In this document: piece by piece, positions 37,019 to 45,842 of the stretch
Layout of the letters: each line of letters starts with the position of its first letter
Numbering within the stretch: position 1 is the stretch's first letter
NCBI RefSeq assembly: GCF_004365915.1
Contig: NZ_SODI01000001.1
Span: 3,162,001 to 3,226,000 of the forward strand
Reading direction: 5' to 3'
Origin: Cryobacterium psychrophilum
GTDB taxonomy: Bacteria > Actinomycetota > Actinomycetes > Actinomycetales > Microbacteriaceae
DNA length: 64,000 nucleotides
Notes under the pieces: model-generated
What the model was told of the DNA's origin: nothing
What the model saw: the letters and a program-made list of their open reading frames with translations, nothing else
The model's database searches: none
Translations under genes and position numbers: made by a program

Positions 37019-37552
37019 GTGACATCTCTACCGATGGATCCCATCGCGGAGGCCCGGCGTCAGTGGCTTGCGCACGGTTGGGACGAAGCCGCCGACGGCA
37101 TGGCCGCCGTCACGAGCATCATGCGTGCGCAGCAGCTGATGCTCGCGCGGGTGCAGTCAACCCTGAAGCCCTTTGGGCTTTCCTTCGCGCGCTTTGAGAT
37201 GCTCGCCCTGCTGGGCTTCACCCGGGGCGGGGCGCTCCCCATGGCGAGTGCGAGTGTGAGGTTGCAGGTGCACCCCACCAGCGTCACGAATACCGTCGAT
37301 CGGCTTGAGCGTGACGGCCTGGTGCGCCGCGAACCGCACCCCACCGACGGGCGTGCAACGCTCGTGGTGATCACGGATGCCGGCCGGGCTCTGTCTGCGG
37401 AGACATCGGCTCGGCTGAACTCCGAGGTGTTTTCGCAGCCCGGCCTGTCGTCCGACGACGTCACCGGTCTCGTGCGCATCCTGGCGAGGCTGCGACGAGA
37501 CGCGGGGGATTTCAGCGATCCGACGCCGACGCCCGCACCGCTCTCCGACTGA
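37019..37552 (+). CDS. MarR-family transcriptional regulator
   Basis: A 177-residue winged-helix regulator. The DNA-binding part is visible in SFARFEMLALLGFTRGG, the recognition helix region VRLQVHPTSVTNTVDRLERDGLVRREP and the wing HPTDGRATLVVITDAGRAL. The GTG at 37019 has GGAAGG seven bases upstream; GTG 37004 would lack this. It stands between the etf unit and the acyl-CoA ligase, and three copies of a TTCCTAGTA-containing site surround these genes. It is probably a repressor relieved by an acyl-CoA intermediate; the ligand is unknown. Confidence 0.92.
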   Translation: MTSLPMDPIAEARRQWLAHGWDEAADGMAAVTSIMRAQQLMLARVQSTLKPFGLSFARFEMLALLGFTRGGALPMASASVRLQVHPTSVTNTVDRLERDGLVRREPHPTDGRATLVVITDAGRALSAETSARLNSEVFSQPGLSSDDVTGLVRILARLRRDAGDFSDPTPTPAPLSD

Positions 37553-37560
37553 CACGGAAA

Positions 37561-37582
37561 ATACTAGGAAGCCCTAGTTATT
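37561..37582. promoter_or_regulatory. Candidate MarR operator upstream of acyl-CoA ligase
   Basis: ACTAGG and CCTAGT form a perfect inverted repeat around the four bases AAGC. The reverse complement contains GCTTCCTAGTA, shared with the sites ahead of mmsA and etfB. It lies about 80 bases before the ligase start and just after the marR stop. Confidence 0.65.
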
Positions 37583-37663
37583 TCCGGCCCCGGCCCGCTA
37601 GATTGGGCACTGCGGCAATGCTGCCGCGGAATTCTGCATGTGTTTCCCAGGAGATGAAAACGG

Positions 37664-39406
37664 ATGACCCACCTCACGACTCGCACGTCCATGACCAGCA
37701 CGGCAAACTATCGAGCGGCGAGGGACCAGCTCATCGGGTTGCGCGAAGAGCACGGTCGGGCGGCGACGGAGTTCGTGTGGCCGGATGTCGGCCAGGCATT
37801 CAACTGGGCGACGGACTGGTTTGACGTCATCGCGGAGGGCAACGACAAGATTGCTTTGTGGATCATTGAGGAAGACGGCACCGAACAGAAGGTCAGCTTT
37901 GCCGACATGGCCCGGCGTTCGGACCGGGTCGCCACCTGGATGAAGCACCGGGGCGTCACACACGGCGACCACGTGATGCTGATGCTCGGCAACCAGGTGG
38001 AGTTGTGGGAGGCCATGCTCGCGATCATGAAGCTGGGGGCGGTCATCCTGCCCACGTCCACCGTTCTCGGCACGGCCGACCTGGCCGACCGCGTCGCCCG
38101 GGCGAAGGTGCACCATGTGCTGGCGAATGTCGGCGACACCGAGAAATTTGCAGAGATCCCAGGCGACTACTCGCGCTTCTGTATCGGCGGTGAGGCGGCC
38201 GGATGGTCCCGGTATTCCGATGCCTACTCGGTGCCTGCGGAGAAACTACCGCCGGTGGTGAGTTCGGGCGACCCTTCGCTCATCTACTTCACGTCGGGAA
38301 CCACGAATAAGCCCAAAATGGTGTTGCACACCCAGACGTCCTACCCGGTGGGGCACCTCACGACCATGTACTGGCTCGGTCTGCGCCCCGACGATGTGCA
38401 CCTGGCGATCAGTTCTCCCGGCTGGGGCAAGCATGCGTGGAGCAGCTTCTTCTCGCCATGGATCGCCGAGGCCACGGTCTTCGTCTACAACTACGTGAAG
38501 TTCGATCCGAAGGCGCTCCTGGCGCAACTCGACCGCGCCCAGGCCACCTCGTTCTGCGCCCCGCCGACGGTGTGGCGCATGCTGATCCAGTCCGACCTGG
38601 GGGCGAGGCCGCAGAGCCTTCGTGAACTCCTGTCGGCCGGAGAGCCCCTCAACCCAGAGGTTATCAAGCAGGTGCAGCTCTCCTGGGGTCTCACCATTCG
38701 CGACGGCTACGGGCAGACAGAGACCACGGCCATCGTGGGGCACGGCCCGGGCTCCACCATGAAGCACGGTTCGATGGGACTTCCCCTGCCCGGTGTTGTG
38801 ATTGCCCTGATCGATCCGATTACCGGCGCGGTCACCGACGAGGGCGAGATCTGCCTGGACCTGGCACACACCCCGGTGAACCTCATGGCGAGATACCACG
38901 ACGATATCGAACGCAGCGCCGACGCGATTCGTGATGGCTTCTTCCACACGGGCGATGTTGCCCGACGGGACACCGACGGCTGCCTGACGTTCATTGGACG
39001 CACGGATGACGTCTTCAAGTCCTCCGACTTCAAGGTCTCGCCGTTTGAGGTCGAGAGCGTGCTCCTGGAGCATCCTGCGGTGGCCGAAGCCGCGGTCGTG
39101 CCGGCACCAGACGCGACTCGCCTCAACATTCCCAAGGCCTATATCGCCCTTGCCGCCGGGTGGGAGGACAACGCCGACACCGCGCTTGCCGTGTTGCGGC
39201 ACGCGCGCCTGAGCCTGCCGCCCTATATGCGGGTGCGCCGATTGGAATTTCGGGAGCTGCCCAAGACCAGCTCGGGAAAGATTCGTCGGGTGGAATTGCG
39301 CCTCCGGGAAGAAGCCGCAGCAGCGGCGGGCACAAAGCTCGCCGCGGAATGGTGTGACGATGAGTTTCCCGAGCTGAAAGGCCACGACAGGCCAGACGCT
39401 CGCTGA
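37664..39406 (+). CDS. AMP-forming acyl-CoA synthetase
   Basis: A 580-residue adenylate-forming ligase that activates a carboxylic acid to its CoA thioester. Key motifs are SLIYFTSGTTNKPKMVLHT (P-loop), the aromatic gate region SPGWGKHAWSSFFSPW, RDGYGQTETT, the hinge aspartate in FIGRTDDVFKSSDFKVSPFEVE and the C-terminal catalytic lysine in PKTSSGKIRRVELR. It is most like acetate/medium-chain synthetases; exact chain length is unknown. It is preceded by AGGAG at 37649-37653 and a candidate MarR operator, so it probably belongs to the same regulon as the valine and etf genes. Confidence 0.9.
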   Translation: MTHLTTRTSMTSTANYRAARDQLIGLREEHGRAATEFVWPDVGQAFNWATDWFDVIAEGNDKIALWIIEEDGTEQKVSFADMARRSDRVATWMKHRGVTHGDHVMLMLGNQVELWEAMLAIMKLGAVILPTSTVLGTADLADRVARAKVHHVLANVGDTEKFAEIPGDYSRFCIGGEAAGWSRYSDAYSVPAEKLPPVVSSGDPSLIYFTSGTTNKPKMVLHTQTSYPVGHLTTMYWLGLRPDDVHLAISSPGWGKHAWSSFFSPWIAEATVFVYNYVKFDPKALLAQLDRAQATSFCAPPTVWRMLIQSDLGARPQSLRELLSAGEPLNPEVIKQVQLSWGLTIRDGYGQTETTAIVGHGPGSTMKHGSMGLPLPGVVIALIDPITGAVTDEGEICLDLAHTPVNLMARYHDDIERSADAIRDGFFHTGDVARRDTDGCLTFIGRTDDVFKSSDFKVSPFEVESVLLEHPAVAEAAVVPAPDATRLNIPKAYIALAAGWEDNADTALAVLRHARLSLPPYMRVRRLEFRELPKTSSGKIRRVELRLREEAAAAAGTKLAAEWCDDEFPELKGHDRPDAR

Positions 39407-39441
39407 GTTCGAAGAGTCGGCGGCCGTTGGTAGATTGAAAC

Positions 39442-40263
39442 ATGCGAGAACTTCAGGCGCGAATCATCGCGGACCTCAACGTTTCATCCACCATCGACCC
39501 GGCCGCCGAAGTGCGGCGGCGTGTCACCTTTCTCAAGGACTACCTGCGCAGCAGCGGAGCGACCGGATTCGTGCTGGGTATCAGCGGGGGGCAGGACTCG
39601 TCTCTTGCCGGCCGGTTGTGCTCCCTGGCCGTCGCTGAGCTTGCGGCCGAGGGACGGGACGCCACGTTCCTGGCCGTGCGCCTGCCCTACGCGGTGCAGC
39701 GCGATGAGGAGGATGCCCAGCTCGCGCTCGACTTCATCACGCCGAGCGAGCTCGTCACCTTCAACATCGAGCAGCCGGTCGTGGGTTTCGAAGAGCAGTA
39801 TGCACAGAGCACCGGAACGGCGATGTCCGACTTCACCAAGGGCAACGTCAAAGCCAGGGCCCGCATGATCGCCCAGTTCGCCCTGGCCGGTCAGCGTGGT
39901 TTTCTCGTGGTCGGCACCGACCATGCGGCGGAGGCCATCACGGGATTCTTCACCAAGTTCGGCGACGGGGGCACCGACGTGCTACCCCTCACCGGACTCA
40001 CCAAGCGCCAGGGACGCGCCCTTCTCGTGGAACTCGGCGCGCCGGAGCAGCTCTACCTCAAGCTGCCGACGGCGGATCTGCTCGATCACAATCCCGGTCA
40101 GACCGACGAGGCGAACCTCGGCCTGACCTACGAGAACATCGACGACTACCTTGAAGGCAAGCCCGTGGCCGTCGAGGTCGCCGACGCCCTGGAGCTGCGG
40201 TATCGGTCCACCGAGCACAAGCGGCGTGTTCCGCCGTCGCTCTTCGAGGACTGGTGGCGCTAG
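39442..40263 (+). CDS. nadE: NH3-dependent NAD+ synthetase
   Basis: NadE makes NAD+ from nicotinic acid adenine dinucleotide, ATP and ammonia. At 273 residues it is the short, ammonia-using form without a glutaminase domain. The PP-loop is [15 protein letters not shown], and [22 protein letters not shown] and [17 protein letters not shown] are diagnostic. It is followed by a strong hairpin terminator. Confidence 0.96.
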   Translation: MRELQARIIADLNVSSTIDPAAEVRRRVTFLKDYLRSSGATGFVLGISGGQDSSLAGRLCSLAVAELAAEGRDATFLAVRLPYAVQRDEEDAQLALDFITPSELVTFNIEQPVVGFEEQYAQSTGTAMSDFTKGNVKARARMIAQFALAGQRGFLVVGTDHAAEAITGFFTKFGDGGTDVLPLTGLTKRQGRALLVELGAPEQLYLKLPTADLLDHNPGQTDEANLGLTYENIDDYLEGKPVAVEVADALELRYRSTEHKRRVPPSLFEDWWR

Positions 40264-40333
40264 GTGTACTGAGGCGGCAGGGCGTTGACCTGCCGCCAGA
40301 GCCCAGCCAATAACGGAGCGGTCAAGAGAAAAT

Positions 40334-40365
40334 GCCCGGTCGCTGGCGTTAACCAGCGATCGGGC
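40334..40365. terminator. Transcription terminator after nadE
   Basis: A 13-pair stem (GCCCGGTCGCTGG with CCAGCGATCGGGC, one G-T pair) around the loop CGTTAA, followed by a short T-containing tail and preceded on the other strand by an A-rich tract (AAGAGAAAAT). It lies between convergent genes and probably serves both. Confidence 0.85.
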
Positions 40366-40388
40366 CTTGCTCTGATCAGGCGGCGGTA

Positions 40389-41207
40389 TTAGGCCTGTGG
40401 TGCCTGCGATGACGGGGATGTGGCGGAGCGGTTGAGCGCGTCGGGGGAGCGCACGGCCAGGGCATCGACATCGTCGAGCAGGCGCTGCGTCTCGATCGAG
40501 GCGGGCGTAGGGGCGTAGGGCGCGGTCGCGTCGATCGCCGAGCCGTTGTACAGCGGGGCCGGGGTGATCGGCTCGTAGCCGACGGCCCCCGAGGTGCGGG
40601 CGTTGCTGTTGGCGGCGTTGTTGGTGCCGCCCTGGTACTGGTTGTGGTGCTGCTCGGCCACCCACGCATCCTGCTCGGCAAGCAGGCTCTTGTCGGATTG
40701 GGAGTTCTGCAGCACCCAGCGGTCCAGATCGCCCTGGAAGATTTTGCGAGCCCGCGCCGGACGCTTCTGCCAGTCAATCAGGCGGTCACGAAACTCAAGC
40801 AGAGCCGGCTCGAGCTGGTACCCAAAGGTGGCGGACGTGCGCTTGAGCTCGGCGAGCTGGTGTGCCGACCAGTTGGCGGCGACGCCGGAGCCCTTCATCG
40901 GCAGCAGTCGAACCTGAATGTCGGCCTGCCCCACGGCCCGGTCACTCATGACCTGTTCCTGCGGGGTCAGCGAATTCCAGACGGATGCCTCGGTAGCGGC
41001 ATCCACCAGGGTCGCGATGGCGGCGGTGCGGATCTCCCGATCGCGCTGATCAATCATGCGGCGAATCGTCGCGCGGAAGATCAGGGCGGTGATCACGCTC
41101 GCGATGACAATCGCGATAACGAACAGCACCGCGCTGAAAACGACGGGCTCGGTGCTGGCGGCCGTAAGCCAAGATACGAAGTTATTCCACAGGTCCATGA
41201 GCCGCAC
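40389..41207 (-). CDS. Hypothetical membrane-anchored protein
   Basis: A 272-residue protein of no recognised family, with one clear N-terminal membrane helix (VVFSAVLFVIAIVIASVITALIF) followed by a basic patch (RATIRRMIDQRDREIR). The middle is helical and charged, and the last 90 or so residues are an Asn/Ala/Thr/Pro-rich low-complexity tail (QYQGGTNNAANSNARTSG). The usual start is GTG 41207, with ATG 41198 also possible. It ends at the terminator shared with nadE. I expect it to be conserved among Microbacteriaceae but cannot confirm that. Confidence 0.75.
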   Translation of the reverse strand: MRLMDLWNNFVSWLTAASTEPVVFSAVLFVIAIVIASVITALIFRATIRRMIDQRDREIRTAAIATLVDAATEASVWNSLTPQEQVMSDRAVGQADIQVRLLPMKGSGVAANWSAHQLAELKRTSATFGYQLEPALLEFRDRLIDWQKRPARARKIFQGDLDRWVLQNSQSDKSLLAEQDAWVAEQHHNQYQGGTNNAANSNARTSGAVGYEPITPAPLYNGSAIDATAPYAPTPASIETQRLLDDVDALAVRSPDALNRSATSPSSQAPQA

Positions 41208-41269
41208 TTTACCGGTGCGAAACGACGAATCTGCGTAACCGTGCGGCGTGCCTGCACGATTCGGTTAAA

Positions 41270-41494
41270 TCATCGAAAACAGTCCGTCGCGTCGTCGAGA
41301 CGGCAGAACAAACCCAGCGGGACCGTCCGGGAGGCGAAGACGAGGCGACGGGCGGAAAATCGGTCGCCGTCGGCATCCGTTTGCCGTTCAATGTGACCGA
41401 GAACGGCTCCGGAGCGGTTCACGACCCGCCAAAGACCGGCGCGTACCGGAACCAGGGACAGGGTGCTGGTGCGGGGAGAACTCTGTTCGATCAT
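41270..41494 (-). CDS. Small conserved hypothetical protein
   Basis: A 74-residue cytoplasmic protein beginning MIEQSSPRTSTLSLVP. The core LWRVVNRSGAVLGHIERQ and DRFSARRLVFASR suggests a small beta-rich fold found as a short family in Microbacteriaceae; function is unknown. The start at 41494 is set by a strong GGAGG five bases upstream (minus strand, 41500-41504), although the frame is open for 139 more codons. Confidence 0.7.
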   Translation of the reverse strand: MIEQSSPRTSTLSLVPVRAGLWRVVNRSGAVLGHIERQTDADGDRFSARRLVFASRTVPLGLFCRLDDATDCFR

Positions 41495-41700
41495 GTCTAC
41501 CTCCGAGATGTCGGCCGTGGGTGTTTCTTCGATAGTAGAAAGGGGCACCGACATTGGCTTGACGACGTGAAGTCCTCCACACCCCTCAGCCATCCCGGGG
41601 TGGCCACGAGAACGGATGCCGACGGGGCCCGTTCCGCTTCGCGCAGCCGGCCACTCTAGACTCGGGGTGCGCCCACAAACGTGGCCGTGGAAGGACGCGC

Positions 41701-42207
41701 ATGCGCATCGCACGACACGCACACCGCCCCCGGCTCTTGGTGGGAACGGTGCTTGTTCTTCTGGCCCTGCCTCTCGCGGGGTGCGCCGCGCTTTCCCCGA
41801 ATCCGAATCCGAGTCCGGCTCCGAGCTCGCCGTCGACCACGTCCACGGCCGCCGCCTCCGCGACTCCGACCGCGACGCCGACGCTGGCGCCGGAGCAGAG
41901 CGCGGAAGCAAACCTCGCCTACTTTGACTCCATCGCCAGTGCCGTGGCAGAGACGAACCCCGTCGATGGCCGTGCCTATGTGGACGCGCTTGTGGCTGGC
42001 GGCTTCGACAAGGGGGCGATGCAGCTGAGCTTTGACCGCACGCATGTGGACCTCGCGGCCGATTCCGTCGAATTCTCCGTTCTCTTCAACGATGAGTGCC
42101 TGATCGGGCAGCGCGGGCCGGCCACCGGGGGATATCACAGCATGGCTGCGGCGGTTCTCGGCTCTGGAACGTGTCTTCTCGGGGTCACTCGCCCACTAGA
42201 CGGGTAA
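41701..42207 (+). CDS. Secreted lipoprotein of unknown function
   Basis: A 168-residue lipoprotein precursor. The signal peptide has a basic start (MRIARHAHRPR), a hydrophobic core (LLVGTVLVLLALP) and lipobox LAGC, so the mature protein would be lipidated on the cysteine at about residue 27. A Pro/Ser/Thr/Ala linker follows, then a compact domain of about 100 residues with two cysteines (NDECLIG and GSGTCLLG) that may form a disulfide. It resembles small secreted proteins common in Microbacteriaceae, possibly the DUF6993 group. Confidence 0.82.
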   Translation: MRIARHAHRPRLLVGTVLVLLALPLAGCAALSPNPNPSPAPSSPSTTSTAAASATPTATPTLAPEQSAEANLAYFDSIASAVAETNPVDGRAYVDALVAGGFDKGAMQLSFDRTHVDLAADSVEFSVLFNDECLIGQRGPATGGYHSMAAAVLGSGTCLLGVTRPLDG

Positions 42208-42439
42208 ACACTGTGACCGAATTCATCCGGCCACACGTAGTACAGGTCTGATTCTCGGAAATCCCCGGATCCACGCCGCGAAGACTGGGGCGAGGAACGA
42301 CGGGCGGCGGCCCGGAGCAACAGAAAAGCCCGCCGGGCGGGCAGGGCAAGGGTCCCAACCGATACGGCCGGCGACGTGAATATCGCTGTGCGGGGAAGTC
42401 TTCGCTGCGGCGCGGTGATCCGTCCGTCAGTATGGTGCC

Positions 42440-43900
42440 ATGAGTCCAGAGAATCGTCGGTCCGACGAACTTCGATCAAGCACACGGGCGTTGCTCGCGG
42501 CAGGTGAGCAGCCGCACATCGAGTTCAAGAGCATTGTGGTCAAAAGTGCCATTGCGAAGCAAGTTGCATCCGGGGCGAACTACGTCGCTTTTCAGCCTGC
42601 CGCCGAAGTCCACACAATTATCTTTGGAGTGGCGGAAGAGGATAACGCGGCTACCGGGGTCACGGTTGGGTCAATCGTCGGACTGTTCTCGGAGGCCGGT
42701 GGCCCCGCTGACCTTGACTCGCTCCAGCTTCAGATTGAACAGACGATCCACTCCAACGTGCGGCCTCAGCCAAAAATTGCGATCTACCAGGAGAACGTAT
42801 CGACCGCACCGATTCTGGTTCTGGAAGTACGGCCCACGTCGGCGCCGCATGTCGTCGATGAGCGGTGGCTCATGCGGGGCGTGGGCGGAGTGCGCGCCAT
42901 GAGCCAGGCCGAGGCGCTTCAGATATTCAAGCGCCAACGATTATCTGCATGGATTGATGAATTCGGGGACAGCGACCCACTCAAGCGGGCGCTCGCCGGA
43001 ATCCAACACTCGATCGACGATCTCCGGTTGGCGCAATTCCCGACGGAGCCGTCGGATGCTGTCGGCGGTCTCGTGAACGCATCCGTTGACACCGTCAGCG
43101 ACTCCCTGCAATCGATTGATTTCAAGGTCGGTGAAGTGATGGATGCCCTCGTGGAAGTGAACCAGAGAGTGCTGGAGCCCACCGGAACCGCTCGCGACGT
43201 CACGGCCGAACAGGCGTGGGCGACGGTGACGGATTCCAGGCAGCTGCGGATGCACACCATCTATCTCTGCGCCTCGAGCCTGGGTGCACAGCGGGTCGCC
43301 CTGCTGGATGGACTCTTCTGCGAATTTCTTGGCGCGACTGCCGAATATTCCGCGTTCGCTCAGAATCTCGCGGAATCGGCCGTCTATCGGATGATTCGTC
43401 GCGCCGGAGAAGGCCTCTCGAAGGAGCTGAACGCTGCCGCCGACCTCATATCTGCCGCGCTGTGGAGGCGCAATGGGATGCCGCCACAGTTCGGATTTGA
43501 TTGGCTCGACGAGGTGCGCCGTACCGAAGACCTGCTCTCGGAAGCACAGGGATTGCGTTCGCCACTTTTCGGTGACGACCGGGTTGGTGGCGTTGATGCC
43601 GAGTCCGGAGTGTTGGAGCTGCCCGGCGTTTCGGTTGAAATGGTTCTCAGAGCGCTGGACGGTGCTCTGAGCCTGAACCAGAAGCTTATGAGCGTTCGCA
43701 CGCCGACGGGCGTGTATTGGTGGGCTGTGCCTGAGTCGTGTTCCATTTGGCCCGTGGTCTTTGCGCCGGGCGTGCGAATCGATGTGGACGCTGTAGCTGA
43801 GATGCCCACGGTATCCGCGGCGATCTCGACGCTTGTTTCCCGCAGCGGAGGTTCGAGCTGGTGCGTCGAAGGACCGGGTGTGGCGATTCCGACGTCGTAG
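42440..43900 (+). CDS. AlbA_2/Schlafen-like protein of unknown function
   Basis: A 486-residue protein. The N-terminal domain (about residues 15-165) resembles the AlbA_2 (Schlafen-type) nucleic-acid or nucleotide-binding module: HIEFKSIVVKS, ANYVAF, HTIIFGVAEED and VGSIVGLFSE are in the expected order, and VRAMSQAEALQIFKR closes it. The C-terminal 320 residues are helical with no recognised domain. Third-position G/C is lower than in neighbours and no operon partner is present, so it may be acquired. AlbA_2 proteins occur in regulation and phage defence; which applies here is unknown. Confidence 0.65.
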   Translation: MSPENRRSDELRSSTRALLAAGEQPHIEFKSIVVKSAIAKQVASGANYVAFQPAAEVHTIIFGVAEEDNAATGVTVGSIVGLFSEAGGPADLDSLQLQIEQTIHSNVRPQPKIAIYQENVSTAPILVLEVRPTSAPHVVDERWLMRGVGGVRAMSQAEALQIFKRQRLSAWIDEFGDSDPLKRALAGIQHSIDDLRLAQFPTEPSDAVGGLVNASVDTVSDSLQSIDFKVGEVMDALVEVNQRVLEPTGTARDVTAEQAWATVTDSRQLRMHTIYLCASSLGAQRVALLDGLFCEFLGATAEYSAFAQNLAESAVYRMIRRAGEGLSKELNAAADLISAALWRRNGMPPQFGFDWLDEVRRTEDLLSEAQGLRSPLFGDDRVGGVDAESGVLELPGVSVEMVLRALDGALSLNQKLMSVRTPTGVYWWAVPESCSIWPVVFAPGVRIDVDAVAEMPTVSAAISTLVSRSGGSSWCVEGPGVAIPTS

Positions 43901-44030
43901 CGCCGGCTCAGAGCCCGGGCATCGGTATGGTCGACGACGAAGCGGCGGCCCGGGGGTTGTCCCGCTGCTTGCCGCCGGACTTTCCGTTATCCTCGATAGG
44001 TAGCCACTATTTGCCGCCCCTCCCGCTTGC

Positions 44031-44090
44031 GAGCGCGTAGAGGTCGGCGTTCTGCCCGGCGATAGGCGTAGAGACGGCGCTCTCCCGCGA
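44031..44090 (+). promoter_or_regulatory. Structured leader with imperfect direct repeat ahead of ettA
   Basis: GCGTAGAGGTCGGCGTTCTGCCCGGCGA-type sequence at 44035-44062 is repeated with a few changes at 44066-44090. GAGCGC at 44031 and GCGCTC at 44078 can also pair. The 250-base region from 43901 to 44151 has no gene. ABC-F genes are often controlled by leader attenuation, so a regulatory role is possible. Confidence 0.35.
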
Positions 44091-44151
44091 GAGGCGCACC
44101 TACACGACTGCCCTCAATTTTGATCTCATCCACACAACTTTAGGAGTAAGA

Positions 44152-45834
44152 GTGGCCGAATTTATTTACTCAATGGTCCGCGCTCGCAAGGCGATCGGCG
44201 AGAAGCTTATTCTCGACGACGTCACCATGTCGTTCTACCCCGGCGCCAAGATTGGCGTTGTGGGTCCGAACGGGGCCGGAAAATCCACCATCCTCAAGAT
44301 CATGGCGGGTCTCGACACCCCCAGCAACGGAGAGGCTCGACTCTCTCCCGGGTACAGCGTGGGTATCCTCATGCAGGAACCCCGCCTCGACGAGTCGAAG
44401 ACTGTACTCGAGAACGTGCAGGAGGGTGTTGGCCCGATCAAGCAGAAGGTCGACCGCTTCAACGAGATCAGCCTCGCCCTCGGTGAGCCCGACGCCGACT
44501 TCGACAGCCTGCTGGAAGAGATGGGCCACCTGCAGGAGGCCATCGACGCGGCCGATGCGTGGGATCTCGACTCCCAGCTGGAGCAGGCGATGGACGCCCT
44601 CCGCACTCCGCCGGGCGAGGCATCCGTTGTCAACCTCTCCGGAGGTGAGAAGCGCCGCGTGGCGCTGTGCAAGCTTTTGTTGCAGAAGCCGGACCTTCTG
44701 CTCCTCGACGAACCGACTAACCACCTCGACGCCGAAAGCGTGCTGTGGCTTGAGCAGCACCTCGCCAAGTACCCCGGCGCTGTGCTTGCCGTCACTCACG
44801 ACCGGTACTTCCTCGACCATGTGGCCGAGTGGATCGCCGAAATCGACCGCGGACACCTGTACCCCTATGAGGGCAACTACTCCACGTACCTCGAGAAGAA
44901 GCAGGAGCGTCTGCTCGTGCAGGGCAAGAAGGACGCCAAGCAGTCGCGTCGCCTCGCCGACGAGCTCGAGTGGGTGCGTTCCAATGCCAAGGGCCGCCAG
45001 GTCAAGTCGAAGGCCCGCCTGGCCCGCTACGAAGAGATGGCTGCCGCGGCCGAAAGCACGCGCAAGCTTGACTTCGAAGAGATCCAGATCCCCGTGGGAC
45101 CGCGCCTCGGCGCCCAGGTGATCGACGCCAGGAAGCTCCAGAAGGGCTTCGACGGCCGCCTGCTCATCGACAACCTGAGCTTCACGCTGCCGCGAAACGG
45201 CATCGTCGGCATCATCGGCCCCAACGGTGTCGGTAAGACCACCCTGTTCAAGACGATCGTGGGCAAGGAACCGCTTGATGGCGGTGAACTGAAGATCGGT
45301 GAAACGGTCAATATCTCCTACGTTGACCAGGACCGCGGCGGCATCGACCCGAACAAGACGCTGTGGGAGGTCGTCTCTGACGGCCAGGACTACATTCAGG
45401 TCGGCAAGACCGAGATTCCTTCCCGCGCCTACGTCTCCACCTTCGGCTTCAAGGGTCCCGACCAGCAGAAGAAGGCCGGTGTGCTCTCCGGTGGTGAGCG
45501 TAACCGCCTGAACCTCGCCCTCACGCTCAAGCAGGGCGGCAACCTGCTCCTCCTCGACGAGCCCACTAACGACCTCGACGTCGAAACCCTGGGATCGCTC
45601 GAAAATGCCTTGCTGGAGTTCCCGGGTTGCGCTGTGGTCATCACACACGACCGGTGGTTCCTCGACCGCGTGGCAACCCACATCCTCTCCTATGAGGGGA
45701 CCGAGGAGGACCCGGCCAACTGGTACTGGTTCGAGGGAAACTTCGAGTCCTATGAGCAGAACAAGATCGAGCGTCTCGGAGCGGACGCGGCCAAGCCGCA
45801 CCGTTCCGCCTACCGCAAGCTGACCCGCGACTAG
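44152..45834 (+). CDS. ettA: Energy-dependent translational throttle protein EttA (ABC-F)
   Basis: EttA binds the ribosomal E site and links translation to cellular energy. The 560-residue protein has two ABC ATPase domains: Walker A GPNGAGKST, signature LSGGEKRRVAL, Walker B LLLLDEPTNHLD; and Walker A GPNGVGKTT, signature LSGGERNRLNL, Walker B LLLLDEPTNDLD. The linker between them contains the basic, helical P-site interaction motif region. The C-terminus is that of EttA (FEGNFESYEQNKIERLG). The start is GTG 44152 with TAGGAG upstream. Confidence 0.95.
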   Translation: MAEFIYSMVRARKAIGEKLILDDVTMSFYPGAKIGVVGPNGAGKSTILKIMAGLDTPSNGEARLSPGYSVGILMQEPRLDESKTVLENVQEGVGPIKQKVDRFNEISLALGEPDADFDSLLEEMGHLQEAIDAADAWDLDSQLEQAMDALRTPPGEASVVNLSGGEKRRVALCKLLLQKPDLLLLDEPTNHLDAESVLWLEQHLAKYPGAVLAVTHDRYFLDHVAEWIAEIDRGHLYPYEGNYSTYLEKKQERLLVQGKKDAKQSRRLADELEWVRSNAKGRQVKSKARLARYEEMAAAAESTRKLDFEEIQIPVGPRLGAQVIDARKLQKGFDGRLLIDNLSFTLPRNGIVGIIGPNGVGKTTLFKTIVGKEPLDGGELKIGETVNISYVDQDRGGIDPNKTLWEVVSDGQDYIQVGKTEIPSRAYVSTFGFKGPDQQKKAGVLSGGERNRLNLALTLKQGGNLLLLDEPTNDLDVETLGSLENALLEFPGCAVVITHDRWFLDRVATHILSYEGTEEDPANWYWFEGNFESYEQNKIERLGADAAKPHRSAYRKLTRD

Positions 45835-45842
45835 GTCCTGCG

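Noticed and set aside
41209-41391. 60-codon minus-strand frame at the end of the small 41270-41494 gene
   Set aside because: It overlaps the better-supported small gene in another frame and its composition is shadow-like.
42135-42485. Minus-strand frame of 116 codons in the gap before the AlbA_2-like gene
   Set aside because: It overlaps both flanking genes, is Arg/Ser-rich, has no ribosome site and no recognisable motif.
44170-45801. 543-codon minus-strand frame opposite ettA
   Set aside because: Antisense of a certain gene; composition is that of a codon-bias shadow.
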